DNA of 64,000 bases from Paracoccus everestensis (lineage in GTDB: Bacteria > Pseudomonadota > Alphaproteobacteria > Rhodobacterales > Rhodobacteraceae). The stretch is taken from NCBI RefSeq assembly GCF_021491915.1, contig NZ_CP090836.1, positions 533,001-597,000 on the forward strand. The letters run 5' to 3'. The first letter of the stretch is position 1. The number at the start of each line of letters is the position of its first letter. Position numbers and translations under genes: made by a program. Positions 51,745 to 60,510 of the stretch are shown here, piece by piece. The notes under the pieces are model-generated. The model made no database searches, had not been told where the DNA came from, and saw nothing but the letters and a program-made list of their open reading frames with translations.

Positions 51745-52430
51745 AACCCGGAGCCGACATCCGCGCCTTCATGGCCCGGCTTGGGCACGACTTCGCGCGT
51801 CCCGAACTGCTGGTGCGCGCGCTGACGCATGGCTCCATCGCCTCCGCCACGCGGCCCGACAACCAGCGGCTGGAATTCCTGGGCGACCGCGTCCTGGGCC
51901 TGGTCATGGCCGAGGCCTTGTTCGACGCCGACAAATCAGCCAGCGAGGGCCAGCTTGCGCCGCGATACAACGCGCTGGTCCGGGGCGAAACCTGCGCCGC
52001 CATTGCCCGAGAGATCGGTTTGGGCGATGTGCTGAAGCTGGGCCGGTCCGAGATGATGTCGGGGGGGCGCCGCAAGGAAGCCCTGCTTGCCGACGCGATG
52101 GAGGCTGTGCTGGCCGCCGTTTATCTGGACGCGGGTTTCGATGCCGCGCGCCGGATCGTGATGCGCTTGTGGGCGGGCCGCCTGGACAGCCTGGAGGACG
52201 ATCCCCGCGATGCCAAGACGGCGTTGCAGGAATGGGCGCAGGCCAATGGAATGCCGCCCCCCGCTTACATCCAGACCGAACGCAGCGGCCCGGATCACGC
52301 GCCGATCTTCCTGATCACCGCACGCCTGGCCGATGGCCGCGAGTCGCAGGCCCAGGGCGCGGGCACCAAACGCAGCATCGAACAGGCGGCGGCGCAAACG
52401 CTGCTGGACCGGCTGGAGGGCCGCGCATGA
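51741..52430 (+). CDS. rnc: Ribonuclease III
   Basis: 229-residue dsRNA-specific endonuclease for rRNA and mRNA processing. RNase III signature [20 protein letters not shown] and catalytic [21 protein letters not shown], then a C-terminal dsRNA-binding domain ([46 protein letters not shown]). The start is a TTG (51741) overlapping the lepB stop (TTGA), matching the conserved N terminus [17 protein letters not shown]; the next ATG at 51771 would remove ten residues. It overlaps era by 4 bases. Confidence 0.95.
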   Translation: MKPGADIRAFMARLGHDFARPELLVRALTHGSIASATRPDNQRLEFLGDRVLGLVMAEALFDADKSASEGQLAPRYNALVRGETCAAIAREIGLGDVLKLGRSEMMSGGRRKEALLADAMEAVLAAVYLDAGFDAARRIVMRLWAGRLDSLEDDPRDAKTALQEWAQANGMPPPAYIQTERSGPDHAPIFLITARLADGRESQAQGAGTKRSIEQAAAQTLLDRLEGRA

Positions 52431-53362
52431 CCGATACCACACCAACCGCCACAGGTCCGACCCGCGCCGGTTTCGTCGCCTTGATCGGCGAACCCAATGC
52501 CGGAAAATCCACGCTGCTCAATCAGATGGTCGGCGCCAAGGTCAGCATTGTCACCCACAAGGTGCAGACGACGCGCGCGCGCATCCGGGGCATCGCGATC
52601 CACGAGGCGGCGCAGATCGTCTTTGTGGACACGCCCGGCATCTTTCGCCCGCGCCGCCGGCTGGACCGGTCCATGGTCAAGGCCGCCTGGGGCGGGGCAG
52701 CCGACGCCGATATCGTCCTGCTGCTGGTCGAGGCGCATCGGGGACTGACCGAAGGCGCCAAGGCGATCATCGAGTCGCTGAAGGCCTTGGATGGCCAGAC
52801 TCCCGTGGGGCTGATCATCAACAAGATCGACCGCGTCAGGGCCGAAACGCTGCTGGCATTGTCGGCCGAACTGAACGCGGCCTATCCCTTTGTCAGCACC
52901 TTCATGATTTCCGCCGAAAAGGGCTATGGCTGCGACCAGTTGCGCGACTGGCTGGCCGCGACCCTGCCCGAAAGCCCCTGGTTGTATCCCGAAGACCAGA
53001 TCGCGGACTTGCCGATGCGGATGATCGCGGCGGAAATCACCCGCGAAAAGCTGACCCTGCGCCTACACGAGGAGATCCCCTATCAGTTGACGGTGGAAAC
53101 CGAGGCCTGGGAAGAACGCAATGACGGATCCGCAAAGGTGGACCAGATCGTCTATGTGTCGCGTCCCGGCCACAAGGGCATCGTCCTTGGCAAGGGCGGA
53201 GAGACGATCAAGGCCGTGGGCCAGGCCGCCCGCGCCGAGCTTGAGGAATTCATGGGCCGCCGCGTCCATCTGTTCCTGCAGGTGAAGGTCCGGGAAAACT
53301 GGTTGGACGAGGCCGAGCGCTATAACGAAATGGGCCTCGATTTCCGCGACGGCGATGCCTGA
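52427..53362 (+). CDS. era: GTPase Era
   Basis: 311-residue ribosome assembly GTPase that binds 16S rRNA. G1 [20 protein letters not shown]2 [14 protein letters not shown]3 [10 protein letters not shown]4 LIINKIDRV, then the KH domain with [26 protein letters not shown] and [20 protein letters not shown] overlaps the rnc stop and its stop is overlapped by the next gene, typical of the rnc-era-recO region. Confidence 0.97.
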   Translation: MTDTTPTATGPTRAGFVALIGEPNAGKSTLLNQMVGAKVSIVTHKVQTTRARIRGIAIHEAAQIVFVDTPGIFRPRRRLDRSMVKAAWGGAADADIVLLLVEAHRGLTEGAKAIIESLKALDGQTPVGLIINKIDRVRAETLLALSAELNAAYPFVSTFMISAEKGYGCDQLRDWLAATLPESPWLYPEDQIADLPMRMIAAEITREKLTLRLHEEIPYQLTVETEAWEERNDGSAKVDQIVYVSRPGHKGIVLGKGGETIKAVGQAARAELEEFMGRRVHLFLQVKVRENWLDEAERYNEMGLDFRDGDA

Positions 53363-53690
53363 ACCAAGGCTTGCGTCGGGCATCTGGGTTTCGGCCTATC
53401 TGGCGCGTCTGGGGCTTGCCAATATCCCCGCCTATGTGACCGCGCGCGGCGACGCGACCGCCGGTGCGGTGCTGGTGAAATGCGCCTTGCTGGACGGGAC
53501 CGCCATGCTTTACGGGCGCGAATGGAATATCGATACCGACAGTCGCCCCTGGCAGGTGATGGCCGAAGGGCCGGAACGCGACGTGGACGGGGCCATTGCC
53601 CGGCAGCGCGGCTTCGACCCCGACCTGTGGGTGATCGAGATCGAGAGCCGCGATGGCCGCACCTTGCTGGACAAGCCGGGACTGGCGTGA
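53355..53690 (+). CDS. DUF1491 family protein
   Basis: 111-residue alphaproteobacterial protein of unknown function, all DUF1491: LASGIWVSAYLARLGLANIPAYVTARGDATAGAVLVK and later DLWVIEIESRDGRTLLDKPG. It overlaps era by 8 bases and is located between era and recO, as in related genomes; it may be involved in the same ribosome/DNA-repair neighbourhood, but no role is known. Confidence 0.85.
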   Translation: MPEPRLASGIWVSAYLARLGLANIPAYVTARGDATAGAVLVKCALLDGTAMLYGREWNIDTDSRPWQVMAEGPERDVDGAIARQRGFDPDLWVIEIESRDGRTLLDKPGLA

Positions 53691-53718
53691 TCACGGTTTG
53701 CAGCCTATGCAAATGGGC

Positions 53719-54630
53719 ATGAGCAACACGCCCCCTTCCGGTGATTCCCTGCGCGGCCTGATCCTGGCCACCGCGACCTATGTGTTGTGGGGCTTTCTGC
53801 CCTTGTTCATGAAGGAACTGGCCCATGTCCCCCCGTCCGAGGTGATCGCGCATCGCGTGCTGTGGTCGCTGCCCATCGCGCTTGCGGTCCTGATGCTGCA
53901 GCGGCGCTGGGCCGAGGTGGCGGGCGCCCTGCGCCAGCCGCGCCTTTTGGGCATGGCGATGGTGACGGCGGCGCTGATTTCGGTGAACTGGATGATCTAT
54001 GTCTGGGCGGTGGGCAACAACCACGCGCTTGACGCCGCGCTTGGATATTACATCAACCCGCTGTTCAGCATCCTGATGGGCGCCACCCTGCTGCGCGAGA
54101 AGATGAGCAGGGCGCAGATGGCGGCAGTCGCGCTTGCTGCGCTGGCGGTGGTGGTGCTGACGGTGCAGCTTGGGCGGCTTCCGCTGGTCGCAATCGGGCT
54201 GATGCTGACCTGGGGCTTTTATGCCTATTGCAAGAAAAGCCTGCCGCTGGGCCCGACCCAGGGCTTCACGCTCGAGGTGCTGCTGCTGACGCCCCCGGCC
54301 CTGGCCTATGTGATCTGGCTGACGGCCAGCGGCGGGTCGCATTTCGCCACCGGCAATGCTTGGGACACGATCCTGCTGATCGGCTGCGGTCCTGTCACCG
54401 CCGTGCCGCTGATCTGCTATGCCACGGCGGCCAAGCAGTTGCGGCTGTCCACCATCGGCATCCTGCAATACATCGCGCCGACGATGATCTTTCTGACCGC
54501 CGTCCTGGTCTTTGGCGAGCCCTTCGGCGCGGCGCAGATGATCGCCTTTCCGATGATCTGGGCGGCCCTTGTCATCTATACCTTGTCGATGCTGCGCGGG
54601 GCAGGGGCACGGCGCCGGGCTATGTCCTGA
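53719..54630 (+). CDS. rarD: RarD-type EamA permease
   Basis: About 303 residues, ten hydrophobic helices in two EamA halves. RarD signatures are TYVLWGFLPLFMKEL, SEVIAHRVLWSLPIALAVL, VNWMIYVWAVGNNHALDAALGYYINPLFSILMG and LSTIGILQYIAPTMIFLTAVLVFGEPF. RarD proteins were linked to chloramphenicol sensitivity, but substrates are not known. Start is uncertain between ATGs at 53707, 53713 and 53719; none has a strong ribosome-binding site. It follows DUF1491 by 28 bases. Confidence 0.85.
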   Translation: MSNTPPSGDSLRGLILATATYVLWGFLPLFMKELAHVPPSEVIAHRVLWSLPIALAVLMLQRRWAEVAGALRQPRLLGMAMVTAALISVNWMIYVWAVGNNHALDAALGYYINPLFSILMGATLLREKMSRAQMAAVALAALAVVVLTVQLGRLPLVAIGLMLTWGFYAYCKKSLPLGPTQGFTLEVLLLTPPALAYVIWLTASGGSHFATGNAWDTILLIGCGPVTAVPLICYATAAKQLRLSTIGILQYIAPTMIFLTAVLVFGEPFGAAQMIAFPMIWAALVIYTLSMLRGAGARRRAMS

Positions 54631-54676
54631 CTTGGCAGCGCCCCGGCCCCGTGCCAAGCTGCCAGCCGGAGGTGCC

Positions 54677-55114
54677 ATGTCCTTGTCCCGTCAGCGCATC
54701 ACGCTTGTCACCCTGGGCGTGGCCGACATGGACCGCGCACGGGCCTTTTACGAAGCCTGGGGATGGTCGCCCCATGCCGGTTCGCAGCCGGGCGTGACAT
54801 TCTATCAGATGAACGGCGCGGTGCTGGCCCTGTTCGGGCTGGCCGATCTGGCCGCCGATCAGGGCAGGCCGGGCGCGGGGCTGGGAACCGGGGCGGTCAC
54901 GCTGGCGCAGAACTGCCCCGATGACAGGGAAACCGACACGGTGTTCCAGGCAGCCATCGACGCCGGCGCCACGGTTCTGAAGCAGCCCGAAAAGGTCTTC
55001 TGGGGCGGCTATTCGGGATATTTCGCCGATCCCGATGGCCATGTCTGGGAAATCGCCACCAATCCCTTTTGGCCGCTGGCCCACGACGGGTCGCTGACCC
55101 TGCCGGATGCGTGA
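54677..55114 (+). CDS. VOC family protein
   Basis: 145-residue glyoxalase-fold protein: ITLVTLGVADMDRARAFYEAWGWSP at the start, TFYQMNGAVLALFG, AVTLAQNCPDDRETDTVFQAAIDAGATV and FADPDGHVWEIATNPFW at the end. A perfect GGAGG ribosome-binding site precedes the ATG. Its stop directly abuts the recO start. Substrate unknown; metal ligands are only partly conserved. Confidence 0.88.
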   Translation: MSLSRQRITLVTLGVADMDRARAFYEAWGWSPHAGSQPGVTFYQMNGAVLALFGLADLAADQGRPGAGLGTGAVTLAQNCPDDRETDTVFQAAIDAGATVLKQPEKVFWGGYSGYFADPDGHVWEIATNPFWPLAHDGSLTLPDA

Positions 55115-55852
55115 ATGGAGTGGCAGGCCGAAGGCACCGTCCTGGCGCGGCGCCAGCATGGCGAGACGGCGGTGATCCTGGACGTGCTGACCGACCTGCA
55201 TGGCCGCCATTCCGGGCTGGTGCAGGGGGGCGTATCCCAGAAACGGGCGGCGATGCTGCAACCGGGATCACGGCTGGATCTGCGGTGGCGGGCGCGGCGG
55301 GACGACCAGCTTGGCACATTCGCGGTCGAGCCGGTGCGGCTTCGGTCAGGGCTGATGGCCGATCCGCTGGCCTTGGCGGGGCTGAACGCGGTCTGTGCGC
55401 TGCTGGTCTTTGCCCTGCCCGAACGCGACCCGCATCCGGCGCTGGTGGCCGATACGGAACGCCTGCTGGACCTGATGGAAACCGGCACCGACTGGGGCGC
55501 CGATTACCTGCACTGGGAAATGCGCCTGCTGGAGGAGATGGGCTTTGGCCTGGATCTGTCCGCCTGCGCCGTGACGGGCGGGCAGGAAGGCCTGGCCTAT
55601 GTCAGCCCGAAATCGGGCCGCGCCGTCAGCCGCGAAGGGGCGGGGGAATGGGCTGACCGGCTGCTGCCCCTGCCAGGCATCCTGGGCGGGGCGGGCGACA
55701 ATCGCGGGCATGGCCTGGCCGAGGGACTGGCGATCACCGGGCATTTCCTGACCGCGCGCATCGCGGGCGAACTGGTGGGCCGCGCGGTTCCGGCCGCCCG
55801 CCAGCGTCTTGTGGACCGGCTGACGCGCGGCCAGCCGAAGAACGGTTGCTGA
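55115..55852 (+). CDS. recO: DNA repair protein RecO
   Basis: 245-residue protein that anneals SSB-coated DNA and loads RecA with RecR in gap repair. N-terminal OB-fold WQAEGTVLARRQHGETAVILDVLTDLHGRHSGLVQGG; middle LRSGLMADPLALAGLNAVCALL; C-terminal helical domain with WEMRLLEEMGFGLDLSACAVTGGQEGLAYVSPKSGRAVS. The lone Cys in SACAVTG replaces the zinc-finger set of some RecO proteins, as is usual in alphaproteobacteria. The ATG follows the VOC stop without a gap. Confidence 0.93.
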   Translation: MEWQAEGTVLARRQHGETAVILDVLTDLHGRHSGLVQGGVSQKRAAMLQPGSRLDLRWRARRDDQLGTFAVEPVRLRSGLMADPLALAGLNAVCALLVFALPERDPHPALVADTERLLDLMETGTDWGADYLHWEMRLLEEMGFGLDLSACAVTGGQEGLAYVSPKSGRAVSREGAGEWADRLLPLPGILGGAGDNRGHGLAEGLAITGHFLTARIAGELVGRAVPAARQRLVDRLTRGQPKNGC

Positions 55853-55860
55853 CCGCCTTC

Positions 55861-56337
55861 TTATTGGCCGGCTCGTGCCTGATCGACCGCCGTGACCTGG
55901 GCCTGCGCCCCGGTCACGCCGCGTTCGAAGATCAGCCAGGTTTGGGGCGATTTCACCTTCAGCACGCCGCCGTAATATTCCATCTCGGTCGCCGATTGCA
56001 GGACCGAAAAGAAGCGGTTTTCAATCGTGGTGTTCTTGCCGCAGGGGACGTTGGTCCTTTGCAGCGGCGACAAGGCGACCAATGGCAGTTCCGCGTTGTT
56101 CTTGGCGCCATAACCGTTGCAGGGGCCGCGGCCCGACACGGTGGTCTCGGCAATGGTCAGCGTCATGTTGCGCAAGGGCACGGTCGCGCCATCCATGCCG
56201 ACCAGGGCATAATCGCCCCCCGGGATGAAGCCCCGGTCGTTGACCGGATCCACGGCGGGCGCGGGTTCGCAGGCGGCAAGAACAAGGGCTGCGGCGGTCA
56301 GCGCGCCGAATGTGCCAAGTCGGGCAAGGCGGGGCAT
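55861..56337 (-). CDS. META-domain lipoprotein
   Basis: 158 residues. Lipoprotein signal (GTFGALTAAALVLAACEP) with a lipidated Cys, then a beta-rich domain with the META-type GRGPCNGYGAKNN and LQRTNVPCGKNTTIENRFFSVLQSATEMEYYGGVLKV, the family associated with HslJ/MotA-like heat-shock and secretion proteins. Two mature cysteines may form a disulfide. The ATG at 56337 has AGGAG. It converges on recO and is followed upstream by the Mcd-like gene on the same strand. Confidence 0.82.
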   Translation of the reverse strand: MPRLARLGTFGALTAAALVLAACEPAPAVDPVNDRGFIPGGDYALVGMDGATVPLRNMTLTIAETTVSGRGPCNGYGAKNNAELPLVALSPLQRTNVPCGKNTTIENRFFSVLQSATEMEYYGGVLKVKSPQTWLIFERGVTGAQAQVTAVDQARAGQ

Positions 56338-56415
56338 GAGGGAAACTCCTGTGGGCGATCGTCGAGGGGAATGCGGCAAAACCGCTTTGGTTGCAGCACC
56401 CTAGACGAAATGCGA

Positions 56416-58023
56416 TCAGCCTAACAGACGCCGGGCGATCACTTGCGCCTGAATTTCCGCTGCACCTTCGAAAATATTGAGGATGCGTGCATCGCACAAC
56501 ACCCGGCTGATCTGGTATTCCAGCGCAAAGCCGTTGCCGCCATGGATTTGCAGCGCATTGTCGGCACTGGCCCAGGCCACTCGCGCGCCCAGCAGCTTGG
56601 CCATCCCGGCTTCCAGGTCGCAGCGGTGGCCGTGGTCCTTTTCCCAAGCGCTGAAATAGGTCAGCTGCCGCGCGACCATGATCTCCACCGCCATCATCGC
56701 CAGCTTGTCGGCCACACGCGGAAAGGCGATCAAGGGCTTGCCGAACTGCTTGCGGTCAAGCGCGTATTGCAGGCCCAGTTCCAAGGCGTTCTGCGCCACG
56801 CCGATGGCGCGGGCGGCGGTCTGGATCCGGGCGGATTCGAAGGTCTGCATCAACTGCTTGAAGCCCTGGCCGGTGACGCCGCCCAGCAGGTTTTCTGCCC
56901 GGACGGCAAAACCGTCAAAGCCAAGCTCGTATTCCTTCATGCCCCGATAGCCCAGCACCTCGATTTCCCCGCCGGTCATGCCCGGGGTGGGGAAGGGATC
57001 GGCGTCCGTGCCCGGCGTCTTTTCGGCCAGGAACATCGACAGTCCGCGATAATCGGTGGTGTCGGGATCGGTCCGCGCCAGCAGCGTCATCACATGGGTG
57101 CGCGCGGCATGGGTGATCCAGGTCTTGTTGCCGGTGATGGTCCAGGTATCGCCATCCAGAACCGCCCGCGTGCGCAGGCTGCCCAGGTCGCTGCCGGTGT
57201 TTGGTTCGGAAAACACCGCCGTGGGCAGGATTTCCCCGGACGCAAGGCGGGGCAGCCAATGGGCCTTCTGCGCCTCGGTGCCGCCGCCCCCGATCAGTTC
57301 GGCCGCAATCTCGCTGCGCGTTCCCAGCGAACCCACACCGATATAGCCGCGCGACAGTTCCTCGGACACGACAACCATCGCCGCCTTGGACAGGCCCAGG
57401 CCGCCGAACTCCTCGGGGATGGTCAGGCCGAAGACGCCCAGCTCGGCCAATTCCGCGATGATCTCCATCGGGATCAGCTCGTCCCTCAGGTGCCAGCCAT
57501 GGGCGTGCGGGACCACCTTGTCGTCGGTCCAGCGGCGGAACTGGTCGCGGATCATCTCCAGATCCTCGTCCAGGCCCGAGGCTCCGAAGGTGGCGCTGCC
57601 CTTGTTTTCCGCAATCAGCGCGGCCAGCCGGGCGCGGGCCTCGCGTGTGTTCCCCCCCATCAGGGCGCGGGCCGCCTCGGACGGCTCCCACTTCACCCCC
57701 AGGTCGGACAGCCGGGCGAATTCCGTCTGGCTCATCGGGATGCCGCCTGCGATCTGGGTCAGGTATTCGCCAAAGCCGATCTGGGTGATCAGGCCTTCGA
57801 TTTCGCCACCCACGCGGGCGGACCAAGCGGCAAGCTGGCGCAGCGCCTCGACATAGGTTGCCAGCCAGGACAGCGCATGGGCTGCGTGCTGGTGAGTTTC
57901 CATCCCCTCGGCATCGAGCTTGCCGTTGACGGTAACCAGGCCGCGCAAGGATTCGGTGGCGCGCGATTGCAGTTGGGCCAGGTCGGACAGGACAGAGTCG
58001 GTCTGGTGCGGCATGTCTTTCAT
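56416..58023 (-). CDS. Acyl-CoA dehydrogenase, methylsuccinyl-CoA dehydrogenase (Mcd)-like
   Basis: 535-residue FAD acyl-CoA dehydrogenase. An N-terminal extension of about 150 residues (helical, starting QTDSVLSDLAQLQSRATESLRGLV) precedes the standard core: SEPNTGSDLGSLRTRAVLDGD, ITGNKTWITHAARTHVMTLLARTD, EVLGYRGMKEYELGFDGFAV, ARAIGVAQNALELGLQYALDRKQFGKPL, and the catalytic region RVLCDARILNIFEGAAEIQAQVIARRLLG. This long N terminus with an otherwise short-chain core is typical of (2S)-methylsuccinyl-CoA dehydrogenase of the ethylmalonyl-CoA pathway for acetyl-CoA assimilation. Other pathway genes are not in the window. Starts at ATG 58023, upstream of a tandem repeat. Confidence 0.8.
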   Translation of the reverse strand: MKDMPHQTDSVLSDLAQLQSRATESLRGLVTVNGKLDAEGMETHQHAAHALSWLATYVEALRQLAAWSARVGGEIEGLITQIGFGEYLTQIAGGIPMSQTEFARLSDLGVKWEPSEAARALMGGNTREARARLAALIAENKGSATFGASGLDEDLEMIRDQFRRWTDDKVVPHAHGWHLRDELIPMEIIAELAELGVFGLTIPEEFGGLGLSKAAMVVVSEELSRGYIGVGSLGTRSEIAAELIGGGGTEAQKAHWLPRLASGEILPTAVFSEPNTGSDLGSLRTRAVLDGDTWTITGNKTWITHAARTHVMTLLARTDPDTTDYRGLSMFLAEKTPGTDADPFPTPGMTGGEIEVLGYRGMKEYELGFDGFAVRAENLLGGVTGQGFKQLMQTFESARIQTAARAIGVAQNALELGLQYALDRKQFGKPLIAFPRVADKLAMMAVEIMVARQLTYFSAWEKDHGHRCDLEAGMAKLLGARVAWASADNALQIHGGNGFALEYQISRVLCDARILNIFEGAAEIQAQVIARRLLG

Positions 58024-58038
58024 GGTCTGAACCCCTTT

Positions 58039-58054
58039 TGCGGCATTGCGGCAT
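58039..58054 (+). repeat. 8-base tandem repeat upstream of the Mcd-like gene
   Basis: TGCGGCAT occurs twice in tandem (58039-58046 and 58047-58054), 16 bases upstream of the Mcd-like ATG on the minus strand. It may be a regulator site, but it does not match the TTTGCAAA boxes known for propionyl-CoA/acyl regulators of related bacteria. Confidence 0.4.
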
Positions 58055-58183
58055 GGGTAGCGCCTTCGCAGGCGCAGCGCAACAATTATGCGCACGAAGC
58101 CCCCAACAGGAACGAAAATGTCCGCGCGGGAATGGCGCCAAGCGGCATTTTCATTTCCTGCCGGGGCGTTTAGCGTGGCCCGG

Positions 58184-58948
58184 ATGTTTGGATTGGATCC
58201 CTGGCAGTTCTGGACGATCTTTGCCGTCACGGCCTTTGCAGGCTTTGTGAAGGGCGCCATCGGATTCGCCATGCCGCTGATCATGGCCTCGGCCTTCGCC
58301 TCTATCCTGCCGCCGCAAACGGCGCTTGCGGCATTGATCCTGCCAGTGCTGACGACGAACTTTCACCAGGCCCTGCGGCAAGGACCTGCAGCGGCGATCC
58401 AGTCCATCGGCAACTTCCGCTGGCACATCGCCATGGTGTTGGTGGCGATGGCGATTTCGGCAGGATTGGCACGGTCGATTCCGCAAGGGCTGATGTATGC
58501 GCTGCTGGGCGGACCGATCCTGGCCTTTGCCCTGTGGCAACTGGCGGGCAAGCCCCTGGCCCTGTCCATCCATCACCGCCGCCGGGTCGAGATCCTGACC
58601 GGCATCATCGGCGGGCTTTACGGCGGCATCTCGGGCATCTGGGGGCCGCCGCTGATCGTGCTGCTGCTGTCCCTGGGCGTGCCGAAGCAGGAACAGGTGC
58701 GGGTGCAGGGCGTCGTCTTTCTGCTGGGCGCGATGGGGCTGACGGTGGCACATCTTCTGTCCGGCATCCTGAACGCGCAGACGATCCCCCTTTCGGCGGC
58801 GCTGTGCATCCCGGCCTTCGCGGGGATGCTGGCGGGCTTTGCCTTGCAGGATCGCATGGATGCCGCACAATTCCGCCGCTGGACGCTGGTCCTGCTGGTC
58901 ATCACCGGCCTGAACCTTGTCCGCCGCGCCCTTTCAGACTGGATTTGA
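58184..58948 (+). CDS. TSUP (TauE/SafE) family permease
   Basis: 254-residue inner-membrane protein with about eight hydrophobic helices in two repeats. Family motifs are [25 protein letters not shown] and [30 protein letters not shown] proteins transport sulfite, sulfoacetate or other organosulfur/organic anions; substrate is unknown here. It is divergent from the Mcd-like gene. Its stop overlaps closely with the dapE start by two bases before it. Confidence 0.88.
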   Translation: MFGLDPWQFWTIFAVTAFAGFVKGAIGFAMPLIMASAFASILPPQTALAALILPVLTTNFHQALRQGPAAAIQSIGNFRWHIAMVLVAMAISAGLARSIPQGLMYALLGGPILAFALWQLAGKPLALSIHHRRRVEILTGIIGGLYGGISGIWGPPLIVLLLSLGVPKQEQVRVQGVVFLLGAMGLTVAHLLSGILNAQTIPLSAALCIPAFAGMLAGFALQDRMDAAQFRRWTLVLLVITGLNLVRRALSDWI

Positions 58949-58949
58949 C

Positions 58950-60086
58950 ATGATCGACGCCGCCGACCTGACCGCCCGCCTGATCCGCTGCCCGTCCGTG
59001 ACGCCCAATGAAGCGGGCGCCCTTGTCCTGCTGGGCGACCTGCTGGCGGAAGCGGGGTTCGAGGTTCACCGGGTGGACCGCAACGGCACGCCCAACCTGT
59101 TCGCCCGCTGGGGCCGCAAGGGGGCGCGTGCCCTGGGCTTCAACGGCCATACCGACGTGGTCCCGCCGGGCGACCTGGGATCCTGGACCCATCCCCCCTT
59201 CAGCGGCCATGTCGAGGACGGGATCATCTGGGGACGCGGCGCGACCGACATGAAATCCGGTGTCGCGGGTTTTGTCGCCGCCGCCATCGACTTCGTGCGC
59301 GAGACGCCCCCCGACGGCGCGGTGATCCTGACCATCACCGGGGACGAGGAAGGCCCGTCCCGCGACGGCACCACCGCCATCCTCGACTGGATGGAGGCGA
59401 ATGGCGAACGCATGGATGCCTGCATCGTCGGCGAACCCTCGAACCCGGAAATCATGGGCGAGATGATGAAGATCGGCCGGCGCGGATCGGCCACCTATAC
59501 GGTCACCGCCAAGGGGGTGCAGGGCCATGCCGCCTATCCGCACCGGGCGAAAAACCCGCTGCACGCCCTGACGGCATACCTGAACGACCTGATCGCCGCG
59601 CCGCTGGACGGGGGGACGGATCACTTCGACCCGACCGGCTTGCAGATCACCAGCATCGACTGCGGCAATCCGGCGTCCAACGTGATCCCGGAAACCGCGC
59701 GGGCGGTGGTCAACATCCGCTTCAACGACCTGCATACTGGGGCCAGCCTGGAAGCCGAACTGAAGGCCCGCGCTGCCCGCGTGACCCAGGCCACCGGCGT
59801 CGCCCTGACCATCGACAGCCAGATCAGCGGCGAGGCCTTCCTGACCCAGCCCGGCCCCTTCGTGGATCTGGTCCGCAGCGTGGTCACGCAGGAAACCAAC
59901 CGCCAGCCGGTCCTGTCCACCACGGGCGGCACTTCGGACGCGAGGTTCATCAAGAACCACTGCCCGGTGGTCGAATTCGGCCTTGTCGGCGCCTATATGC
60001 ACCAGGTGGACGAACGCGTGCCCGTAGCGCAGGTCCAGCAGCTCAAGACCATCTACCAGCGGATCCTGGAAAAATATTTCGAATGA
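58950..60086 (+). CDS. dapE: Succinyl-diaminopimelate desuccinylase
   Basis: Di-zinc M20-family hydrolase (378 aa), cleaving N-succinyl-LL-diaminopimelate in the succinylase branch of lysine synthesis. Metal ligands are in [40 protein letters not shown], and [26 protein letters not shown]-terminal [22 protein letters not shown]. Same pathway as dapA at 18070. The start at 58950 lies within the 3' end of the TSUP gene frame neighbourhood without overlap; it overlaps the GNAT gene by 4 bases. Confidence 0.95.
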   Translation: MIDAADLTARLIRCPSVTPNEAGALVLLGDLLAEAGFEVHRVDRNGTPNLFARWGRKGARALGFNGHTDVVPPGDLGSWTHPPFSGHVEDGIIWGRGATDMKSGVAGFVAAAIDFVRETPPDGAVILTITGDEEGPSRDGTTAILDWMEANGERMDACIVGEPSNPEIMGEMMKIGRRGSATYTVTAKGVQGHAAYPHRAKNPLHALTAYLNDLIAAPLDGGTDHFDPTGLQITSIDCGNPASNVIPETARAVVNIRFNDLHTGASLEAELKARAARVTQATGVALTIDSQISGEAFLTQPGPFVDLVRSVVTQETNRQPVLSTTGGTSDARFIKNHCPVVEFGLVGAYMHQVDERVPVAQVQQLKTIYQRILEKYFE

Positions 60087-60499
60087 AGATCGAACAGACG
60101 ACCGACCTTGCCGCCTGCCTTGCCCTGCGCCGCACCGTGTTCATCGAGGAACAGCGTGTTCCCGAGGATCGAGAGATCGACGACCTGGACGGCGGCGCCA
60201 TCCACCTGCTGGCCACTCACGAAAACCAGCCGATCGGCAGCGCCCGCATCCTGCTGGACGGCGACACGGGCAAGATCGGCCGCGTCTGCGTGCTGCCCAG
60301 GGCGCGCGGCACGGGCCTGGGCGCGGCGCTGATCCGGGCGGCGCTTGACGTGCTGCGCGTGCAGCCGGGCATCACCCGCGCCAAGCTGGGGGCGCAGACC
60401 CACGCGCTCGGATTTTACGAAAAGCTGGGCTTTACCGCATATGGTCCCGTTTACGACGATGCCGGAATCCCGCATCGTGACATGACCCGCGACCTTTGA
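60083..60499 (+). CDS. GNAT-family acetyltransferase
   Basis: 138-residue acetyltransferase with the ElaA-type start [42 protein letters not shown]. The acetyl-CoA loop is [21 protein letters not shown] and the C-terminal [23 protein letters not shown] is typical of this group. ATG overlaps the dapE stop. It sits between dapE and rnr, with rnr starting 12 bases after. Confidence 0.9.
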   Translation: MKIEQTTDLAACLALRRTVFIEEQRVPEDREIDDLDGGAIHLLATHENQPIGSARILLDGDTGKIGRVCVLPRARGTGLGAALIRAALDVLRVQPGITRAKLGAQTHALGFYEKLGFTAYGPVYDDAGIPHRDMTRDL

Positions 60500-60510
60500 A
60501 GGACCGACAC

